Shown: positions 60,024 to 64,000 of the stretch, in pieces
How the letters are laid out: every line of letters starts with the position of its first letter
Position numbering within the stretch: position 1 is the stretch's first letter
From: Micrococcaceae bacterium Sec5.1
GTDB lineage: Bacteria > Actinomycetota > Actinomycetes > Actinomycetales > Micrococcaceae
DNA: 64,000 nt
Direction of reading: 5' to 3'
Assembly: GCA_039636795.1 (NCBI GenBank)
Contig: CP143430.1
Location: 2,604,001 to 2,668,000 of the forward strand
The notes under the pieces: model-generated
Databases searched by the model: none
Told to the model about the DNA's origin: nothing
What the model saw: the letters and a program-made list of their open reading frames with translations, nothing else
Made by a program: the position numbers and the translations under genes

Positions 60024-61055
60024 ATGGAAGAAAACCAAGTGAACGGCTTCACGCTGGGCACCTTCGAAAAGGCGGGGGAGAGCTTCCCCGGTGCGGTCTT
60101 TGGGGACCGGGTAGTTGACCTGCGCATCGTGCTGCCGGGAATTTCACGCATCGGCGATCTCTTCGCCGATTGGGACGCACACCTGGATGTGCTCGGGTCC
60201 ATCGACGTGGCCGCCGCGGCTACCCTCCCGCTCAAAGGGCTGAAGGTGCAGGCGCCGGTCCAGCCCGTGGGCAGCATCATCGCTGCCGGGGCAAACTACC
60301 GCGAGCACGTCGTTCAAATGAGCGTCGCCCACAAGCTCGGCAAGGAAGGCGCCGACCCAGCGCAGCTGGCAGCTGACGCGGCGGCCGAAATCGATGAGCG
60401 GGGCCGCTCGGGGGATCCGTATGTCTGGACGGGTATACCCTCGGCGGTGTGCGGAGCCTACGACGACGTACAACTTCCTGATGTGGGTGGCAACGTCGAC
60501 TGGGAACTGGAGTTGGGAGTGGTCATCGGACGCAAGGCCCACAGGGTCTCAGCCGAGGACGCTTTTGACTACGTGGCCGGATACACCATCGTCAATGACA
60601 TCACCGCACGCACGTTGGTCCCGCGCAACGACATTGCGATGATGGGTACCGACTGGTTTCGCGCAAAAAACCAGCCCACGTTCTTTCCTACGGGCCCCTA
60701 CCTCGTGCCAAAGCGGTTCGTCCCGGATCCGGCAAAGCTGCGGATCCGCCTGAGCCTGAACGGCAATCCAATGCAGGATGCTCTGGCCGATGACCTGGTC
60801 TTCGACATTCCGAGCCTGATCGCCTACGCATCCTCCGTAGCGGTACTGCTGCCTGGGGATGTCCTTATCACCGGTTCCCCGGCAGGCAACGGTTCTCATT
60901 GGGGCCGTTTCTTAAGGGACGGTGACGTCATGGAGGCGGAAATCAGTGGACTGGGTACCCAACGTTCGACTGTTCGCGGGCCCAGCGGGCAGTTGCCTCC
61001 CTGGTATGTGGATCGGCCGCTCGCCGTCGCTGCTGCTCGCGGAGCCGCCCAGTGA
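60024..61055 (+). CDS. Fumarylacetoacetate hydrolase-family protein (2)
   Basis: A 343-residue FAH-family enzyme. Metal motif VDWELELGVVIGRKAHRVS, then YTIVNDITARTLVPRND and DVLITGSPAGNG identify it. ATG 60024 follows GGAGGA closely; ATGs at 60003 and 60006 have no site. It likely hydrolyses or decarboxylates the meta-cleavage product made by the preceding gene. The stop overlaps the NMT1-like gene. Confidence 0.9.
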   Translation: MEENQVNGFTLGTFEKAGESFPGAVFGDRVVDLRIVLPGISRIGDLFADWDAHLDVLGSIDVAAAATLPLKGLKVQAPVQPVGSIIAAGANYREHVVQMSVAHKLGKEGADPAQLAADAAAEIDERGRSGDPYVWTGIPSAVCGAYDDVQLPDVGGNVDWELELGVVIGRKAHRVSAEDAFDYVAGYTIVNDITARTLVPRNDIAMMGTDWFRAKNQPTFFPTGPYLVPKRFVPDPAKLRIRLSLNGNPMQDALADDLVFDIPSLIAYASSVAVLLPGDVLITGSPAGNGSHWGRFLRDGDVMEAEISGLGTQRSTVRGPSGQLPPWYVDRPLAVAAARGAAQ

Positions 61056-61903
61056 CCCTGCGCCAGAGCCATTTTGTCCCGCCGGTGTCCTATCTGCTGG
61101 CGGAAGATCTTGGATTCCTGCGAGGATCAGACGTGGTGCTCACCCGCACCACCTCAAGCGCCGAACAGCTTCGAGCCCTGCTCGCAGGGGAACAGGACAT
61201 GGTTGTCACGGCGATCGACAACCTGTTCGAGTGGACCCTGGCCGGGGCCGACCTTCGCCTGGTGGCCCAGATGGAGGCGACCACGCCGCTGGGCATCCAT
61301 GCCCGCAGTGGCCTGGAGACAATAGCGGATCTGGCAGGTTGCCGGTTCGCGGTTGACGCTCCCAACAACGGTTTCGCGCTCATTGCCAAGCGTCTGCTGG
61401 GGGACGCCGGCGTCGAAGTCGACTACGTAGTGGTGGGCGGTGTGCGCGAACGCCTTGAGGCACTGCTCGACGGCGAAGTGGACGTGACTCTGCTCGGGGC
61501 GCCGTTCGACAAACTTGCGGAGAAAGCCGGATTCGCCCGAATAGTGGACATCAATACATGGCTGCCGGAGCTGCCGGGCCAAGGACTGGTGGTCCGTGCC
61601 GACGTTGTCGGATCCGTGGAGCTGGAACGCTACCTCCGAGCCCTGGTGCGCGGCGTGGAGGCCGGAGTTCCAATGTCAGATGCGCAGGGCATCGAATTAC
61701 TTCAACGGTGCGGTTTCCATGCTGGGGCTCCGCGCGCATGGGACTCACGGGCGCGGACGCTAACCGTGGACCAGCGCGGGCTGGAGCTGTTGACCGGGAT
61801 CCGACAAAGCCTGGGTATGCTTCCGCCGGGCATCGGTCTGGAGGAGCTCTACAACGGCGAACCGCTCTTGCGGGCCAGCCGGTCCGCCCCTATCTGTAAC
61901 TGA
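61052..61903 (+). CDS. Signal-less NMT1/THI5-like domain protein
   Basis: A 283-residue protein starting at GTG in a GTGA overlap with the FAH gene. The fold is that of SsuA/THI5-like binding proteins (FVPPVSYLLAEDLGFLRGSDVVL, MVVTAIDNLFEWTLAG, GCRFAVDAPNNGFALI). There is no signal peptide, lipobox or transmembrane segment, and no ABC permease or ATPase is beside it. Related folds include cytosolic enzymes such as 4,5-dihydroxyphthalate decarboxylase. It may therefore be an enzyme or intracellular ligand-binding protein of the pathway rather than a transporter subunit. Confidence 0.7.
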   Translation: MTLRQSHFVPPVSYLLAEDLGFLRGSDVVLTRTTSSAEQLRALLAGEQDMVVTAIDNLFEWTLAGADLRLVAQMEATTPLGIHARSGLETIADLAGCRFAVDAPNNGFALIAKRLLGDAGVEVDYVVVGGVRERLEALLDGEVDVTLLGAPFDKLAEKAGFARIVDINTWLPELPGQGLVVRADVVGSVELERYLRALVRGVEAGVPMSDAQGIELLQRCGFHAGAPRAWDSRARTLTVDQRGLELLTGIRQSLGMLPPGIGLEELYNGEPLLRASRSAPICN

Positions 61904-61948
61904 GCATGATCCCCACGAAGTTGCCTATTGCAACCGCATCAAGCCGAT

Positions 61949-61969
61949 ACGATACTGTACGTATCGTAT
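61949..61969. promoter_or_regulatory. Extended palindrome around GATAC-N5-GTATC before FAH gene 3
   Basis: GATAC-TGTAC-GTATC occupies 61951-61965 inside a longer repeat, ATACGATAC-N5-GTATCGTAT at 61947-61969, with nine-base arms. It ends 21 bp before the start codon. It is the longest of the GATAC sites and suggests a separate regulated promoter at this point. Confidence 0.65.
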
Positions 61970-61990
61970 GAGAAATCTAAAGGAGCAATC

Positions 61991-63007
61991 ATGAAATTGG
62001 GAAGAATTGCAGTGCCAACGCCTGATGGCGAACAGATTCGACTCGTCGCGGTCCAGCCCGAACAAGGCCGGGTAATTGACCTTGCCCGCGCCTACGCCCT
62101 GACACTTCAGCGCAAGGCCGCCGAGCCGGATCGTGCCCGTGCGCTCGCGTTGGCGGTGCTTCCAGGAAGCTTGGCAGCGGGAATCGGAGGAGGCTCCATC
62201 TTCCTGGACGCCGCGCACGATGCGCTCGCTGCGGCAGACGACGCTTCCTACAACATCGACGACGTTTTGTGGCGCGCAGCTGTTGACGCCCCAGTCATCC
62301 GCGACGGGCTGACTTTCGAAAAGCACATCCAAAACTTCCACCGTATTGTCGCCAAGGCCCAGCCGGCACGCTCGATTTACGAGCGGCCGGGTTATTTCAA
62401 GGGAACCACGGCCATGTCCTACGGGCACAACGAGGAGCTGCCTTACCCCGACTTCACGGAGGCCCTGGACTGGGAACTTGAGGTCGGGTATGTGGTGGGC
62501 AAGTCGGGAAGCGACCTGACCCCTGACACGGCGATGGACCATCTCTTTGGCATCACCGTCTTCAACGACTTCAGCGCACGCGATGTCCAGAGCGCGGAAA
62601 TGGCGATCGGCATGGGCCCGCAGAAGTGCAAGGACTTCGGTTACGGCATCGGCCCCTGGGTCACTACGATGGACGAAATCGATTCGATCGAGGGGCTGCG
62701 CGGCCAGGTCCGTGTCAACGGCGAGGTGCTCTCCGATACCAAGGTCGAGGACTTCGTCTACACCCCCGCGGAGTTGCTGGCCTACGTCTCGATCTCCGAC
62801 CGCCTACAGCCAGGGGACATTATCGGGTCCGGCACCATGGGCTTCGGCGCCGGCGTGGAGATCGGAAAATTCCTAAAGCCCGGCGACGTTATTGAGTTGG
62901 AACTCGAGGGTGTGGGCACACTGCGCACCCCGATTTCCACTGAACGCCAAAAGGCCCCCTGGTGGCCCGAACCCCGCACCTACCCGCATGAAGAATGGGT
63001 GGCCTGA
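61991..63007 (+). CDS. Fumarylacetoacetate hydrolase-family protein (3)
   Basis: A 338-residue FAH-family protein; AGGAG lies five bases before the ATG. Metal motif ALDWELEVGYVVGKSGSDLTPDTAM, then ITVFNDFSARDVQSAEM and IIGSGTMGFGAGVEIGKFLKPGDVIELE. It differs from the neighbours at 48489 and 60024 in the N-terminal part and is probably not redundant. Members of this subgroup include ureidoglycolate-lyase-like and acylpyruvase enzymes. It overlaps the cupin gene by one base. Confidence 0.9.
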   Translation: MKLGRIAVPTPDGEQIRLVAVQPEQGRVIDLARAYALTLQRKAAEPDRARALALAVLPGSLAAGIGGGSIFLDAAHDALAAADDASYNIDDVLWRAAVDAPVIRDGLTFEKHIQNFHRIVAKAQPARSIYERPGYFKGTTAMSYGHNEELPYPDFTEALDWELEVGYVVGKSGSDLTPDTAMDHLFGITVFNDFSARDVQSAEMAIGMGPQKCKDFGYGIGPWVTTMDEIDSIEGLRGQVRVNGEVLSDTKVEDFVYTPAELLAYVSISDRLQPGDIIGSGTMGFGAGVEIGKFLKPGDVIELELEGVGTLRTPISTERQKAPWWPEPRTYPHEEWVA

Positions 63008-63615
63008 TGACCCGGCCCGCAGTTCGCCGCATCGTCACCGGTCACGACGACGAGGGACGCGCCATCATCCTCTCGGATGGAGCGGCACCCAACAACTGGT
63101 CCTCGGACATGATTCCGGGATTTGGTGCCACAGTCCCCTGGGTGACCGAGGCAGGGGCGATCGATCATGTGAGCGACGAGGATCCGGCTGGCGCGGACGT
63201 CGAGATCCCCAGCTTCCCTGCCCCGGGCCAGACGATACTGCGCGTCGCCGATTTTCCGCCGGACTCTGTGTACCCGGACGAGGCTGGCTCGGTCATCTTC
63301 AACGAGATCGACGGACACGAGGAGGCTGAAGCCGGGGCCGAGCACAGCGGTTCCAGGCATTTCTGGTTCCACCGCACTGACTCGCTGGACTATGCGGTCG
63401 TTCTTGAAGGTGAAATCACGCTGCTGGTTGACGAAGGTGAGGCAACCATGCGCGCCGGTGATGTGGCCGTGCAACGTGCCACGAGCCACGCCTGGTCCAA
63501 CCGCACGGAGCAGACCGCCAGGGTCCTGTTCGTACTGATCGGAACCGAACCGCTGACCGCGGCACAGATTGCCGAGCAGCGCAGGAAGGCCTCCCGGCAC
63601 TTGGAGAGGGCATGA
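63007..63615 (+). CDS. Cupin-domain protein
   Basis: A 202-residue protein starting at ATG 63007 in a TGATG overlap. A single cupin barrel covers about residues 110-180: SRHFWFHRTDSLDYAVVLEGEITLLVDEGEATMRAGDVAVQRATSHAWSNR. His and Glu residues there could bind a metal. Its role may be isomerisation or regulation of a pathway intermediate. It overlaps the ligase gene by four bases. Confidence 0.85.
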   Translation: MTRPAVRRIVTGHDDEGRAIILSDGAAPNNWSSDMIPGFGATVPWVTEAGAIDHVSDEDPAGADVEIPSFPAPGQTILRVADFPPDSVYPDEAGSVIFNEIDGHEEAEAGAEHSGSRHFWFHRTDSLDYAVVLEGEITLLVDEGEATMRAGDVAVQRATSHAWSNRTEQTARVLFVLIGTEPLTAAQIAEQRRKASRHLERA

Positions 63616-64000
63616 TTACCAACGCGCAGGCCGCAGATGGCGAATTGATCTGGCAACCTGATCTGGAACGGGCGCCCGAGACCGGCGTTGGCCGATTCGC
63701 CGAGTTCCTGGCCGGCCACAGCGTCGGGATTGGGGCGGGCTACGACGAACTGTGGCAGTGGTCAGTGGATGAGCCCGGGAAGTTCTGGGAGCTTTTCGCC
63801 GAGTTTGCCGGCGTCGATTTAGGTGGAACTCCGGGGCCGGTGTGCAGCAGCGACCCCATGCCACACACGCGCTGGTTCCCCGGCCGCACGCTCAACTTTG
63901 CAAAGCATCTGCTGCAGGGCCACGAGGGAGTCGCCCTCATCGGCATCGATGAGGATGGGAAGCGCGAGGAGGTCACATGGGCTGCTCTGAGGCGGGACGT
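63612..64000 (+). CDS. Acetoacetyl-CoA synthetase, N-terminal part (cut by window edge)
   Basis: The frame is open from ATG 63612 to the window end, about 129 codons. It opens with ELIWQPDLERAPETGVGRFAEFLA, then YDELWQWSVDEPGKFWELF and MPHTRWFPGRTLNFAKHLL, the conserved N-terminal segment of acetoacetate-CoA ligases. It activates acetoacetate with ATP and CoA. Its presence suggests that the local pathway releases acetoacetate, which the thiolase at 52048 could split to two acetyl-CoA. Confidence 0.88.
   Translation, partial: MITNAQAADGELIWQPDLERAPETGVGRFAEFLAGHSVGIGAGYDELWQWSVDEPGKFWELFAEFAGVDLGGTPGPVCSSDPMPHTRWFPGRTLNFAKHLLQGHEGVALIGIDEDGKREEVTWAALRRD

Noticed and set aside
1..64000. tRNA, rRNA, CRISPR arrays or prophage genes
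   Set aside because: No cloverleaf-like run with CCA-type end, no regularly spaced repeats and no phage structural genes were recognised by eye; a covariance-model search was not possible.

Overview
The window is a high-GC, gene-dense stretch that reads like the accessory catabolic chromosome of an actinobacterium close to Arthrobacter, Paenarthrobacter or Pseudarthrobacter. That assignment is inference from protein style, GTG starts, strong AGGAGG-type ribosome sites and many ATGA or TGATG stop/start overlaps. No rRNA, tRNA, CRISPR array, transposase, integrase or phage gene was seen.

Layout. (1) 1-5.5 kb: the tail of a cupin protein, a NicT-type nickel/cobalt permease, an epoxide hydrolase divergent from a WYL regulator, a small ABM-like protein and a CbxX-type AAA ATPase. 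(2) 5.6-16.9 kb: a LysR regulator divergent from a ten-gene rightward cluster. It encodes an SsuABC-like importer, a CxPxR sulfatase, its formylglycine-generating enzyme, two TIM-barrel isomerases, two Gfo/Idh/MocA dehydrogenases and a zinc alcohol dehydrogenase. It looks like import, intracellular desulfation and oxidation of an organic sulfate ester, possibly of a sugar or polyol. The cluster ends in a broken isomerase start at 16936. (3) 17-26.2 kb: a LacI regulator and a GH95-like enzyme divergent from a CUT1 sugar importer and a GH3 glycosidase, an oligosaccharide-use locus.

(4) 26.6-41.5 kb: a leftward ferredoxin-P450-PrpD-MaoC operon, a LysR regulator, and a rightward run of flavin monooxygenase, class III CoA-transferase, CitE-like lyase, SDR, hydrolase, hydroxyquinol 1,2-dioxygenase, maleylacetate reductase, ferredoxin reductase, DUF1059, MFS and ABM genes. 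Three promoter regions share a TTGGTATTTG element, one of them as a perfect inverted repeat, so one regulator may join the units. (5) 41.8-51.8 kb: a large LuxR/ATPase regulator divergent from a two-component flavin monooxygenase, aldehyde dehydrogenase, NTF2-like, FAH, double VOC dioxygenase and NmrA genes.

(6) 52-64 kb: thiolase and PaaI thioesterase, a leftward cyclodeaminase/DHDPS-like pair, a semialdehyde dehydrogenase, MhpA-like monooxygenase, extradiol dioxygenase, two FAH proteins, a signal-less NMT1-like protein, a cupin and the start of acetoacetyl-CoA synthetase. Promoters here share a second motif, GATAC-N5-GTATC, which differs from the element in region 4. Regions 4-6 therefore look like at least two separately regulated aromatic or alicyclic catabolic pathways that deliver acetyl-CoA, acetoacetate, pyruvate or succinate. 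The substrates cannot be read from the sequence.
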